Assembly: GCA_049324435.1 (NCBI GenBank)
Contig: JBMOOQ010000024.1
Location: forward strand, 179,740-243,739
Direction: 5' to 3'
DNA length: 64,000 bases
Source of the DNA: Pseudorhodoplanes sp049324435
GTDB lineage: Bacteria > Pseudomonadota > Alphaproteobacteria > Rhizobiales > Xanthobacteraceae
Shown here: positions 16,396-26,953 of the stretch, one piece after another
Layout of the letters: each line of letters begins with the position of its first letter
Numbering within the stretch: the stretch's first letter is position 1
Program-made: the position numbers and the translations under genes
The notes under the pieces: model-generated
Database searches by the model: none
What the model was told of the DNA's origin: nothing
The model's input: only the letters and a program-made list of their open reading frames with translations

Positions 16396-17289
16396 ATGAC
16401 GAGACCCGCCATGCTGTCCCCAGACCCTCTCCCCGATCCGGCAAAGCTCGCCATTGCCGCCGACGATTACGATGTCGTGCGCCGTGCCATCGCCCATATC
16501 CGCGGCAACTGGCGCCAGCAACCCGATATCGACACCATCGCCGAAGCTGCACGGGTTACGCCGACCGAGCTGCATCATTTATTCCGGCGCTGGGCGGGAC
16601 TGACGCCAAAAGCCTTTCTGCAGGCGCTGACGCTCGACCACGCGCGCAAGCTGCTGCGCGACTCGGCAAGCGTGCTGGACGCGGCTTACGAAGTCGGATT
16701 GTCCGGGCCGGGACGGCTGCACGATCTGTTCGTAACCCACGAGGCGATGTCGCCTGGCGAATGGAAGGCCGGCGGTGAAGGCCTGACCTTGCGCTACGGC
16801 TTTCACCCGTGCCCGTTCGGCACCGCGCTGGTGATGCTGGCGCCGCGGGGGCTCGCCGGTCTTGCTCTTGCCGATGCCGGCAAGGAGCGCGCGGCGCTCG
16901 CCGACATGACGAGCCGCTGGCCGAAGGCGACCTACATCGAAGACCGCAATGCCACTGCACCGGTCGCCGCGCGCATCTTCGATCCGAAGCTGTGGCGGCC
17001 GGACCAGCCGTTACGCATTGTCTTCATCGGCACAGATTTTGAGGTGCGGGTCTGGGAGACGCTCCTGAAAATTCCGATGGGCCGCTTCACCACCTATTCC
17101 GATATCGCGCAAACCATCGACAAACCGAAGGCCGCGCGCGCGGTCGGCGCCGCGGTGGGCAAGAACCCGCTATGCTTTGTGGTGCCGTGCCACCGCGTGA
17201 TCGGCAAGAGCGGCGAACTGACCGGCTATCACTGGGGACTGACGCGCAAGCGTGCCATGCTCGGCTGGGAAGCGGGGCGGGTGGCGTAG
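16396..17289 (+). CDS. Ada-like protein: AraC-type HTH fused to O6-methylguanine-DNA methyltransferase
   Basis: A 297-residue protein. Residues about 20-115 form an AraC-type double helix-turn-helix (TIAEAARVTPTELHHLFRRWAGLTPKAFLQ...). The C-terminal half is a methylated-DNA--protein-cysteine methyltransferase with the acceptor Cys265 in VPCHRVIGKSG. The N-terminal Cys4 zinc domain of E. coli Ada, which takes methyl groups from phosphotriesters, is absent. The protein thus has repair plus DNA-binding parts but lacks the known methyl-phosphotriester switch. An ATG at 16411 is an alternative start. It lies 55 bases after the DUF2244 gene. Confidence 0.88.
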   Translation: MTRPAMLSPDPLPDPAKLAIAADDYDVVRRAIAHIRGNWRQQPDIDTIAEAARVTPTELHHLFRRWAGLTPKAFLQALTLDHARKLLRDSASVLDAAYEVGLSGPGRLHDLFVTHEAMSPGEWKAGGEGLTLRYGFHPCPFGTALVMLAPRGLAGLALADAGKERAALADMTSRWPKATYIEDRNATAPVAARIFDPKLWRPDQPLRIVFIGTDFEVRVWETLLKIPMGRFTTYSDIAQTIDKPKAARAVGAAVGKNPLCFVVPCHRVIGKSGELTGYHWGLTRKRAMLGWEAGRVA

Positions 17290-17298
17290 CACTGATGA

Positions 17299-17436
17299 CT
17301 CGTGTCCCGGGCGCAGCGCAGCGGCAAAAGCGCGTTCACGCGCGTCTTAAACGCGCTATGCGGTGCGCTGCAGAAGGCCCGGATGTGCGGTGCATCACTC
17401 CGCTCCGCTACATGCTGCACCGCGTCCGGGCACGAG
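17299..17436. repeat. Intergenic repeat family A, copy 2
   Basis: This element begins CTCGTGTCCCGG and ends CCGGGCACGAG, giving near-perfect terminal inverted repeats, and contains AAAGCGCGTTCACGCGCGT and a GCGGTGCATCACT block. It fills the gap between two convergent genes. It resembles the copy at 55871-56025 most closely. Confidence 0.75.
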
Positions 17437-17444
17437 GCCGAGTG

Positions 17445-18512
17445 TTATCGCCCTGCGCCAACCGTATCTTCCATCACACCTGCAAACACCGGCGCACTTG
17501 CGCGCGGAAAATCGCCCTTGCGATAGGCTGCAAGCAACTCGGGCTTCAGCTGATCCATGTAATCGGCCAGTGTCTTGTATGTGACGCAGCGCACCTCCGG
17601 CAGTCCGCAGACCAGGCGCACGAAACTCTTCAGCGCCTCGCGATAGGCGCCATTCTGGTAATCGGTGAAATGGTGCCCGATGTGAACGGGCGCACGATTA
17701 CCGGTGTAGTTCGCGCGGAAATAATTCAGATAACTGTCCAGCATCTGCTGGCGGAACTGCTCGCGGCGGCTTGCGATCGGCGCGGCCCCCGATTGCGCGA
17801 CCAGAAAATTGTAGTCCATCGATAACGTCGCCCGGCCCGATCCGGCCAGTTTGATCTCGGCGAGATTGAAGCGCCAGATGCCGTCGCGTTTCTCCGGCCA
17901 GGCTTGAGCCGGCATGGTGCCGCTGGTGTCGTAGCGGAAGCCGCGCTGGGCGAGCGTTGCGTAAAGTCCGGCGCTGTGCGCGAGATACGGCGCGCGAAAC
18001 CCGGCGATATCCTTCGACGTAAAGACAAAGCCCTCGCCGGGTGCAAGCTCGTTATTGCGAACGACATTGTCCAGCAAGCCATCGAAGCTGTCGAACTCTG
18101 ACGTCCACGCCGCGGCGCCCCAGCTACGCCCGTCAAAATGGCCGACTGCGTGCGATGCGATTTCGTGACCGGCGCGGTGGAGTGCGTTCATGAAGGCGAC
18201 GCGCCTGCGTACATTTTCGGCGCTGCCGCCGAAATTGATGCGCGAAGCACCGCGCGGATGGTTCGGTCCTTGATAGAGATGCCTTTTCGCGTTGCTGAGA
18301 AAATTGATACCGCTGACGAAGAAGGTAAAGCGGACACGCTCGCCGCTTCGATTAAGCTCGGCTGCAAAATCCGTCCATTCCTGCCAGCGCTCAAGCTCGG
18401 TGCAATTGTCGAAAGCGATCGCGACGAATTGCGGCGGCCGCTCGACCGGAGAGGCCGCCTGCGCACTCACCGCACCCAACGCTACGCCAATGAACGCCAG
18501 TACCGAACGCAT
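17445..18512 (-). CDS. Exported polysaccharide deacetylase-like protein
   Basis: A 355-residue protein with a signal peptide (residues 1 to about 20, ending SAQA). It has a NodB-type fold: motif 1 reads AIAFDNC (Asp35, Asn36) instead of the usual FDDG, motif 2 is HEIASHAVGH with the H-x3-H metal ligands, and FRAPYL matches motif 3. The Asn in place of the second motif-1 Asp, normally a metal ligand, makes activity uncertain. The ATG at 18512 is preferred to an in-frame TTG at 18524. Substrate unknown; the leader points to a periplasmic or secreted role. Confidence 0.8.
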   Translation of the reverse strand: MRSVLAFIGVALGAVSAQAASPVERPPQFVAIAFDNCTELERWQEWTDFAAELNRSGERVRFTFFVSGINFLSNAKRHLYQGPNHPRGASRINFGGSAENVRRRVAFMNALHRAGHEIASHAVGHFDGRSWGAAAWTSEFDSFDGLLDNVVRNNELAPGEGFVFTSKDIAGFRAPYLAHSAGLYATLAQRGFRYDTSGTMPAQAWPEKRDGIWRFNLAEIKLAGSGRATLSMDYNFLVAQSGAAPIASRREQFRQQMLDSYLNYFRANYTGNRAPVHIGHHFTDYQNGAYREALKSFVRLVCGLPEVRCVTYKTLADYMDQLKPELLAAYRKGDFPRASAPVFAGVMEDTVGAGR

Positions 18513-18622
18513 GCACTTCGGCAAACAGCATGCCGGGGCCTGCGTTCAACGACAATCGCAATATGTGGTTAGCGCGAAACGTTAATGCTTAGTGTTGCAG
18601 CATTTCCACGCGGTCAATGTGA

Positions 18623-19246
18623 CTACGCCGCGAGGTCGAGCTTCGATGCGACCGTGGCATCGGCGTTGAGGTGGTAAATGATGGGGACGCCGGTTGCGAT
18701 CTCGCGCTTCAGGATGCCTTCGGGCGACAGCTTCTCCAGCACCATCACCAGCGCGCGCAGCGAATTGCCGTGCGCGGCCACCACGGTGCGTTTGCCCCGC
18801 AGAACGCTCGGCAGGATCTCCTGCACATAATACGGCAGCGTCCGCGCCAACGTGTCGCGCAGCGACTCCCCGCCGGGAGGCGCGATGTCGTAGGAGCGGC
18901 GCCAGATATGCACCTGCTCCTCGCCCCATTTCTTGCGGGCGTCGTCCTTGTTGAGCCCCGACAGGTCGCCATAGTCGCGTTCGTTCAGCGCCTGATCGCG
19001 CACGATCGGAATGCCGGTCTGGCCCATTTCCGCGAGCAAGAGGTCGAGCGTACGCTGCGCACGCTTCAGCGCCGAGGTAAAGCCGACATCGAACACGATG
19101 CCCTTTGCCTTCAGTTTGCGGCCGGCCTCCTTGGCCTCTGCGACGCCCTGCTCGGTCAGGTCGACATCACGCCAGCCGGTAAAGAGGTTCTTCAGATTCC
19201 ATTCGCTCTGGCCGTGACGCACGAGCACGAGTAGACGGTCGGACAT
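18623..19246 (-). CDS. gpmA: 2,3-bisphosphoglycerate-dependent phosphoglycerate mutase
   Basis: Interconverts 3- and 2-phosphoglycerate in glycolysis and gluconeogenesis. The protein is 207 residues, matching the short form common in alphaproteobacteria. Active-site motifs are LVRHGQSEWN near residue 8 (phosphohistidine), ALNERDYGDLSG near 85, and AAHGNSLRAL near 157. I use the ATG at 19246; an in-frame GTG at 19258 is possible. It lies downstream of dapB on the same strand, with 53 bases between. Confidence 0.96.
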   Translation of the reverse strand: MSDRLLVLVRHGQSEWNLKNLFTGWRDVDLTEQGVAEAKEAGRKLKAKGIVFDVGFTSALKRAQRTLDLLLAEMGQTGIPIVRDQALNERDYGDLSGLNKDDARKKWGEEQVHIWRRSYDIAPPGGESLRDTLARTLPYYVQEILPSVLRGKRTVVAAHGNSLRALVMVLEKLSPEGILKREIATGVPIIYHLNADATVASKLDLAA

Positions 19247-19299
19247 TGTTCGGTTCACTCTCTGTCGTCACCTCGCCTCTCCGGAAGCGAGGTTGAAAA

Positions 19300-20115
19300 T
19301 CAAAAATCCTTCAGCCCCAGCACATCCATCATCGAATAGAGGCCGGGCTTCTGGCCGCGGGCCCAGAGCGCAGCCTTCACCGCGCCGCGGGCAAAGATCA
19401 TGCGGTCCTCGGCCCTGTGGCCGAGCTCGATCCGCTCGGCAGGGCCGGCAAAAATCACGTTGTGCTCGCCGACCACGGTGCCGCCGCGCAAGGTGGCAAA
19501 GCCGATATCGCCGGCCCGACGCGCGCCGGTATGGCCGTCGCGCGCGCGCACCGCGCGCTGATCGAGATCGATGTTGCGGCCTTCCGCAGCCGCGCGGCCG
19601 AGCAGGAGAGCGGTGCCGGACGGCGCATCAATCTTCTTGTTGTGGTGCATCTCGACAATCTCAATGTCGAAGTCCTCGTCGAGCGTCTTCGCAACGCGCT
19701 TGACCAAGGCTGCCAGCAAGTTGACACCGAGGCTCATATTGCCGGACTTCACGATCACGGCTTTCTTTGCAGCCTCGGCGATCGCAGCCTCGTCCGCCGC
19801 AGTGAAGCCGGTGGTCCCGATGATGTGGGCGATGCCGGCCTTGGCCGCGAGCTTCGACAGCGCCACCGTCGCCTTTGGAATGGTGAAGTCGATGATGCCG
19901 TCGGCGTCGCCGAGCAGCGTTTCGGCATCGTCGGTAATCAAAATGTCCTGACCGCCGACGCCGGCCAGATCGGATGCGTTGCGCCCGAGCAGCGGCGAGC
20001 CGGCTTCTTCCAGCGCGCCAGACAGCGTGACGCCCCTGGCATCGGCAATGGCGCGGATCAGCGTCCGGCCCATCCGGCCGCCCGCCCCCGCCACGATCAA
20101 CCGCATGTCGGACAT
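19300..20115 (-). CDS. dapB: 4-hydroxy-tetrahydrodipicolinate reductase
   Basis: An enzyme of the lysine and diaminopimelate pathway, 271 residues. The nucleotide motif GAGGRMGR is near residue 10. The signature HHNKKIDAPSGTALLLG is near 160 and carries the catalytic His pair and Lys. The start at 20115 (MSDMRL) is kept; an internal ATG nine bases later is equally possible. It is followed by gpmA. Confidence 0.96.
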   Translation of the reverse strand: MSDMRLIVAGAGGRMGRTLIRAIADARGVTLSGALEEAGSPLLGRNASDLAGVGGQDILITDDAETLLGDADGIIDFTIPKATVALSKLAAKAGIAHIIGTTGFTAADEAAIAEAAKKAVIVKSGNMSLGVNLLAALVKRVAKTLDEDFDIEIVEMHHNKKIDAPSGTALLLGRAAAEGRNIDLDQRAVRARDGHTGARRAGDIGFATLRGGTVVGEHNVIFAGPAERIELGHRAEDRMIFARGAVKAALWARGQKPGLYSMMDVLGLKDF

Positions 20116-20138
20116 GGATTACGCTCCGGACTTTCAGT

Positions 20139-20208
20139 CACCCGCGGGCTTGACCCGCGGGTCCATCTTCTTCGCAAGATGGATGGCCGGGTCAAGCCCG
20201 GCCATGAC
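20139..20208. repeat. Intergenic REP-like repeat family B, copy 1
   Basis: Two short hairpins in a row: CCCGCGGGCTTGACCCGCGGG and GGCCGGGTCAAGCCCGGCC, joined by CATCTTC...GAAGATGG-type sequence. The same unit occurs at 23826-23898 in the opposite direction and at 52167-52234. It separates dapB from the DUF1330 gene and may act as a transcript stabiliser or terminator. Confidence 0.8.
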
Positions 20209-20219
20209 GCTGTGGTGCC

Positions 20220-20510
20220 TCACGGCTGCGGGCCGTCATAGCCCTCGATGATCACCATATCGGCAACCGAATGCGGTTGCCGCACCTTGATGTTGGCCTG
20301 GTATTCCGGCGAATTGTAGCAGGCGAGTGCCGGAAACTCGATCACGACATTGCGGCTGCGCGCCGTACCTTCCACGCATTCAAACGGGCCGCCGCGTATA
20401 ACGAAACGGCCGCCATATTTCTTGAAGATCGCAGGATTGGCAGCGGCATAGGGCTTGTAACCCTCATCATTGTGCACATCGACCCGCCCGATCCAGTAGC
20501 CCTTTGCCAT
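20220..20510 (-). CDS. DUF1330 family protein
   Basis: A 96-residue ferredoxin-like fold (dimeric alpha/beta barrel) protein. Family features are KGYWIGRVDVHND, the YKPYAAANPAIFKKYGGRFVIRGG segment, and VVIEFPALACYNSPEYQ. The biochemical role of DUF1330 is unknown. It lies 12 bases downstream of pyrF on the same strand, so it is probably cotranscribed with it. Confidence 0.88.
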   Translation of the reverse strand: MAKGYWIGRVDVHNDEGYKPYAAANPAIFKKYGGRFVIRGGPFECVEGTARSRNVVIEFPALACYNSPEYQANIKVRQPHSVADMVIIEGYDGPQP

Positions 20511-20522
20511 CGCATTCCTCCG

Positions 20523-21242
20523 TTAGGCACTGGTGGCCTGCGCCACCTCTTGCACGATTGCGTCGGCGGCCGCCTTCGGATCGGCGGCGCCGGTGATCGG
20601 GCGGCCGACCACGAGATAGTCCGATCCCGCGCGGATCGCAGCCGCCGGCGTCATGATCCGCTTCTGATCGCCGGCCTCGGCGCCTGCGGGCCGGATTCCC
20701 GGCGTCACCAGAAGGCGCGAAGGTCCTACGATCGGCCGCAGCATCTCGGACTCTTCTGCCGAGCAGACGATGCCGTCGATACCGAGCGCGCAGGCCTGCT
20801 CGCTCTTCTTCTTCACCTGGTCGCGGGCCGATCCGGCATAGCCGGCGTCGGTGACGTCGGCATCGTTGTAGGAGGTGAGGATCGTGACCGCGAGAATCTT
20901 CAGGCTCGAACCGCGTGCGGCATCGAGCGCCGCCTTCATGGTCTGCGGATAGGCATGAACGGTGAGGAAGGTCGCACCCGATTTGACAATGCTCTCCACG
21001 CCCTTGTTCACGGTGTTGCCGATGTCGTGCAGCTTCAGATCGAAAAACACCTTCTTGCCGGACTTGATCAGGTCCTGCGCGAAGGACAACCCGCCCGCAT
21101 AACCGAGCTGATAGCCAATCTTGTAGAAAACGATACCGTCGCCGAGCTGGCCGACCAGTTTCTCGGCTTCCGCGACCGACGGCAGATCGAGCGCAACGAT
21201 GATGCGCTCGCGGGCAGCGACATTCGGGCTTGCAGCGGTCAT
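20523..21242 (-). CDS. pyrF: Orotidine 5'-phosphate decarboxylase
   Basis: Last enzyme of de novo UMP synthesis, 239 residues. IVALDLPSVAEAEKL is near residue 16 and the catalytic Lys/Asp signature DLKLHDIGNTV is near 68. The phosphate-binding end reads LVTPGIRPAG and YLVVGRPITGAADP. Its start overlaps the upstream FMN reductase gene by four bases. Confidence 0.96.
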   Translation of the reverse strand: MTAASPNVAARERIIVALDLPSVAEAEKLVGQLGDGIVFYKIGYQLGYAGGLSFAQDLIKSGKKVFFDLKLHDIGNTVNKGVESIVKSGATFLTVHAYPQTMKAALDAARGSSLKILAVTILTSYNDADVTDAGYAGSARDQVKKKSEQACALGIDGIVCSAEESEMLRPIVGPSRLLVTPGIRPAGAEAGDQKRIMTPAAAIRAGSDYLVVGRPITGAADPKAAADAIVQEVAQATSA

Positions 21243-21820
21243 GCGTAATACCTCGCAAATTCGATCAGACTCTGCACGACGGTCTTGAGCCGTTTCGCAT
21301 TCGCCTCATCCCTGAAATTGTCCATCGCATCGAAGGCTTCGCCCGCTCGCGCCACCGCGATCTGATCGGGGATCACCAGCGCGCCGCAGCCCTGTTCCAG
21401 CACTTGCCGCAGCGCCATCAGCGAGCGCATCGCACCATAGGTGCCATTCGATGCGCCGCCGAGCGCAAAGGCGCGGTCCTTGTAGACTGCAAGCGGCGCT
21501 TCCTTGCCGTCGCGCACCCGCGATACCCAGTCGAGGGTGTTCTTCAGGAGCGGCGTGACGGAGGCATTGTATTCCGGGCTCGCGATGAAGATGCCGTGAT
21601 GCTGCTGCATCATCCGCTTCAGGCTGACCGCCGCTTCCGGAGGGCCGGAGCCGGCTTCAAGGTCACCGTCATAGAGCGGCATCGGATAGTCGACGAGCGA
21701 GATGCGCGTCACGTCGGCGCCGGCGAGCGCGAATTCCTTCGATGCAATCGCAGCGAGCTGCGCATTCATCGATCCGGTCCGGATCGAGCCGGCAAAGACC
21801 AGGATTTTCGGAGCGGGCAT
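21239..21820 (-). CDS. NAD(P)H-dependent FMN reductase family protein
   Basis: A 193-residue flavodoxin-like protein. The FMN phosphate site is AGSIRTGSMNAQLA near residue 10, and SPEYNASVTPLLKNTLDWVSR near 80 is the family signature. Members reduce quinones, chromate or azo dyes with FMN. Here it leads a small operon with pyrF and the DUF1330 gene; no functional link to pyrimidine synthesis is known to me. Confidence 0.9.
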   Translation of the reverse strand: MPAPKILVFAGSIRTGSMNAQLAAIASKEFALAGADVTRISLVDYPMPLYDGDLEAGSGPPEAAVSLKRMMQQHHGIFIASPEYNASVTPLLKNTLDWVSRVRDGKEAPLAVYKDRAFALGGASNGTYGAMRSLMALRQVLEQGCGALVIPDQIAVARAGEAFDAMDNFRDEANAKRLKTVVQSLIEFARYYA

Positions 21821-21936
21821 GGAGGCGGCGATCTTTCCTCCGTTCTTTCCCGCGCAATCGGAAACCCCAGTCCTTCATGGCTCTGGGTCCGCGCTTGTGC
21901 GGATACGAACGGAAGCCGGACTATACGGAAACGAAC

Positions 21937-22548
21937 TTACGACACCAGCACGCGGCGATAGCACCACACGCGGGCGGGCGGCAGGTTCATCCAGATGCGC
22001 TCGGACGCTTCCGCGGCGATCCGCGACAGGCCCTTCGGAATCGGCGGCGCCGCCATCGAATAGGTGAACTGCACGAACGGCGCGTTGTCCTGCATCAGAC
22101 CGAACGCTTCGTTCAGCAGGCGAATGCGGGTGCGCATCGGCTTGTTCAGGAGCGGAAGGCCCGACACCATCGCCGCTGCTGGCTCTTCCAGGACTTCGCC
22201 GAGCGTGCGCCGCAGACTGTAGGCATCGCCCTGCACCACCATCGCCTCGGGGAAGCGCTGGCGGAGGATGCGGCAGAAGCCGGGATTGAACTCGACCAAA
22301 ACCAAGCGCTTTTGCGGGACGCCGTGGGCCACCAGCGCTTCGGTGACGGGTCCGGTCCCCGGACCGAGCTCGACGACGGGACCGGGGATCGTCGTGTCGA
22401 CATAGCGGGCCATGGTGCGCGCCAGAACCCGGCCGGATGGTGTGACCGCGCCGATCGCCAACGGCTTTTCCAGCCAGGAGCGAATAAAGCGGACCTCGTC
22501 GTCAAGACGCAGACCCTTTTTCTCGGCGAGGGAGGACTGGGGACGCAT
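21937..22548 (-). CDS. pmtA: Phospholipid N-methyltransferase-like SAM-dependent methyltransferase
   Basis: A 203-residue class I methyltransferase. The SAM site is VVELGPGTGPVTEAL near residue 58. An N-terminal FIRSWLEKPLAIGAVTPSG stretch and the later SGLPLLN are typical of Rhodobacter/Bradyrhizobium-type PmtA, which makes phosphatidylcholine from phosphatidylethanolamine. Some rRNA dimethyltransferase-like paralogues share these features, so the exact substrate is inferred. It stands alone, 114 bases upstream of the dnaJ end. Confidence 0.8.
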   Translation of the reverse strand: MRPQSSLAEKKGLRLDDEVRFIRSWLEKPLAIGAVTPSGRVLARTMARYVDTTIPGPVVELGPGTGPVTEALVAHGVPQKRLVLVEFNPGFCRILRQRFPEAMVVQGDAYSLRRTLGEVLEEPAAAMVSGLPLLNKPMRTRIRLLNEAFGLMQDNAPFVQFTYSMAAPPIPKGLSRIAAEASERIWMNLPPARVWCYRRVLVS

Positions 22549-22662
22549 GCCGCAAGGTTTGTGAAACTATTGTGACCCGGACAAGGCATAGCCGTTTTGT
22601 AACGGTCCGCCAAGGGCAGGGTATGGAAGCCAGGCCGCGTGCCGGAGCGAGCTTGCCCGGAA

Positions 22663-23799
22663 TTATTGCGGGCGGGAGCCCAGATCCAGCAATTCCTTGA
22701 CCCTGGCGAAAAAGCCGGCGGATTCCGGCTGTGTGTCGGTGGATGACAGCTTCTGGAACTCCATCAGCAATTCGCGCTGGCGTTTGGTCAGGTTTTGCGG
22801 GGTCTCCACCACGACCTGGACATACATGTCGCCCATCTGCTTGGAGCGCAGGACTGGCATACCTTTTCCCTGCAGCCGGAAACGCCGCCCCGATTGCGTG
22901 CCGGAGGGCACCTTGACCTTGCTGCGGCTGCCGTCGATCGAGGGCACCTCGAACTCACCGCCCAATGCCGCTGTCACCATCGACACCGGAACCCGGCAAT
23001 GCAGGTCCGCGCCGTCGCGCTGGAAAATCGGGTGCGATGCAATCGACAGGAAAATGTAGAGGTCACCGGCAGCCCCGCCGCGCAACCCGGCTTCGCCCTC
23101 TCCGGCCAACCGGATGCGAGTACCGTCCTCCACGCCCTGCGGAATGTTGACCGAGAGCATACGCTCGCGCGTCACCCGTCCTGAGCCCGCACAGGAGGGA
23201 CACGGATCCTCGATCACCTGACCACGGCCCTGACAGGCGGGACAGGTCCGCTCCAGCGTGAAAAAGCCCTGGGCGTGACGCACGCGGCCGTGGCCGGAGC
23301 AGGTCGAGCAGGTCTTCGGCCGCGTACCGGCCTTGGCGCCAGAGCCGGAACAGGCTTCGCAGGTCACCGATGTTGGAATGCGAACTTCGGCCGTCTTGCC
23401 GTAATAGGCGTCCTCCAGTGTGATCTCCATATTGTAGCGGAGATCGGCACCGCGCTCGCGGCCGCTTGAGGCGCGGCCGCGGCCGCCGGCCATACCGAAG
23501 ATGCCTTCGAAGATATCGGAGAAGGCCGAACCGAAGTCGGCACCGAAACCGTGCGCACTCGCACCATTGCCCTGTTCGAACGCGGCATGGCCGAAGCGGT
23601 CATAGGCCGCGCGCTTGTCCCCGTCCTTAAGGACGTCATAGGCTTCGTTGATTTCCTTGAATTTGGCTTCGGCCGCCTTGTCACCCGGATTGCGATCCGG
23701 GTGCCACTTCATCGCAAGCTTGCGAAACGCCGACTTGATTTCCGCATCCGTCGCTGTACGCGAAACGTTGAGCGTTTCGTAATAGCAAGTCTTGGCCAT
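22663..23799 (-). CDS. dnaJ: Chaperone DnaJ (Hsp40)
   Basis: Co-chaperone of DnaK, 378 residues. It has the J domain with HPD near residue 33 and a Gly/Phe-rich linker (about 70-115). The zinc domain has four CxxCxGxG-type repeats (CEACSGSG, CSTCSGHG, CPACQGRG, CPSCAGSG), and a C-terminal substrate-binding part follows. It lies downstream of dnaK with 143 bases between, including a REP-like repeat, and is probably read mainly from the dnaK promoter. Confidence 0.97.
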   Translation of the reverse strand: MAKTCYYETLNVSRTATDAEIKSAFRKLAMKWHPDRNPGDKAAEAKFKEINEAYDVLKDGDKRAAYDRFGHAAFEQGNGASAHGFGADFGSAFSDIFEGIFGMAGGRGRASSGRERGADLRYNMEITLEDAYYGKTAEVRIPTSVTCEACSGSGAKAGTRPKTCSTCSGHGRVRHAQGFFTLERTCPACQGRGQVIEDPCPSCAGSGRVTRERMLSVNIPQGVEDGTRIRLAGEGEAGLRGGAAGDLYIFLSIASHPIFQRDGADLHCRVPVSMVTAALGGEFEVPSIDGSRSKVKVPSGTQSGRRFRLQGKGMPVLRSKQMGDMYVQVVVETPQNLTKRQRELLMEFQKLSSTDTQPESAGFFARVKELLDLGSRPQ

Positions 23800-23825
23800 C
23801 GTAGAGCGATCCGCCTACCCAATCG

Positions 23826-23898
23826 GTCATGGCCGGCCCTGAGCCGGCCATCCATCGATTTCTGGAAGATGGACCCGCGGGTCAAGCCCGCGGGTGAC
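23826..23898. repeat. Intergenic REP-like repeat family B, copy 2
   Basis: The same two-hairpin unit as at 20139-20208 but in inverted order: GGCCGGCCCTGAGCCGGCC, then CATCGATTTCTGGAAGATGG, then CCCGCGGGTCAAGCCCGCGGG. It lies between dnaK and dnaJ, where such hairpins could stabilise the upstream dnaK message relative to dnaJ. Confidence 0.8.
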
Positions 23899-23942
23899 AG
23901 TGTGTACGTCGCGATCGACGGACATCGGTTTGTCCGAACGAC

Positions 23943-25862
<1,920 letters not shown>

Positions 25863-26008
25863 TGTTCTTTCCTCTCTTTCAGGCAGATCGGCCGGGCCCT
25901 GAGCCGGCACCCGGATGGACCGTGGAATTCGACGGGTCGCCCCGTCGTGCGTCCGTAATCCGACCCCCTCTAAAATGATCGCGCCGCAGCCCTGCGACGT
26001 CTTGGGTC

Positions 26009-26036
26009 ATATAGGAGGGGCCCTTTGGGCCGCAAG
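26009..26036 (-). promoter_or_regulatory. RpoH (sigma-32) promoter of dnaK
   Basis: Read on the minus strand, CTTG (26036-26033) is followed after exactly 17 bases by CCTATAT (26015-26009). This matches the alphaproteobacterial heat-shock consensus CTTG-N17/18-CYTATNT. The start of transcription would be near 26002, leaving a leader of about 140 bases before dnaK. Confidence 0.85.
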
Positions 26037-26135
26037 GACTTAAGCGCCGGGAGTTGAGCCGAAAAGCGCCCTATCCGCAGGGGTTTGCGGCCCCGAACGG
26101 CCGGGTGAAGCTGCGCTGGTCCAGTTTCGGTTTTG

Positions 26136-26795
26136 CTAACGGCGATCAAGTTCGTCCGGGGTCCGTCCCGGCCGAGGCCGGTAGACCGGCAGCGACCAGC
26201 CGCGCAGCAAGGCAAGTCCGCGGATAACCAGACAAACCGCGAAGCCGCTGAGCGCCGCGACCGCCGGCGAAAACCCCGCTATGGCACCGCCGATGAAGGC
26301 GGCTGCCCCGGCAAGGGCCGCCGTCGCATAGATTTCCTTGCGCAGGATCACCGGAACCTCGCCGCCCAGCACGTCACGGACCACGCCGCCGAAAGTCGCG
26401 GTGATCACGCCCATCACCACAGCGATGAACGGACCTGCCCCGGCCGCCACCGCCTTGTCCGCACCGACCACGCAAAAGGTGGCGAGGCCGACGGCATCGA
26501 GCCAAAGCAGCAGGCGGTAGCGCGATTCCGGGATATGGGCTGTGAAAAACACGATTGCGGCGACTGCGATACAAATCGCCACATAGACCGGCTCCTGCAC
26601 CCAGAAGACCGGTGTCAGCCCGAGCACGAGATCGCGCAGGGTACCGCCGCCGATGCCGGTTACGGTCGCGAGCAGCGCAAACCCGACAATATCCATCTGC
26701 TTGCGCGATGCGACCAGCGCGCCGGTGACGGCAAAGACCGCGACGCCCGCAAGGTCGAGGATCGTGATCAGTGTGGCAACGGTTTCGACGCTCAT
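26136..26795 (-). CDS. Trimeric intracellular cation channel family (UPF0126/YicG) membrane protein
   Basis: A 219-residue inner-membrane protein with about seven hydrophobic segments. Two glycine-rich repeats are visible: GTGGGTLRDLVLG-like (GIGGGTLRDLVLG) near residue 48 and TFGGVVRDVLGGEVP near 135, the duplicated TRIC signature. Prokaryotic members are cation channels. The ATG at 26795 gives the family N-terminus; the longer frame to 27077 overlaps the divergent gene at 26954. Confidence 0.88.
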   Translation of the reverse strand: MSVETVATLITILDLAGVAVFAVTGALVASRKQMDIVGFALLATVTGIGGGTLRDLVLGLTPVFWVQEPVYVAICIAVAAIVFFTAHIPESRYRLLLWLDAVGLATFCVVGADKAVAAGAGPFIAVVMGVITATFGGVVRDVLGGEVPVILRKEIYATAALAGAAAFIGGAIAGFSPAVAALSGFAVCLVIRGLALLRGWSLPVYRPRPGRTPDELDRR

Positions 26796-26953
26796 CGCCG
26801 CACAGTCTCGCCGTTCGCAGCCTTGCCTTTCAATGACCGGATTTGCTGGTACATTGTGCGGGCCGCCTACTCCATCCCAATACCGGCTATGCCCGGGTCC
26901 GCGGCGAAACGCAAAACCGAAAAGCACACACGTCCGAAGTCCTGAAGAGCACA

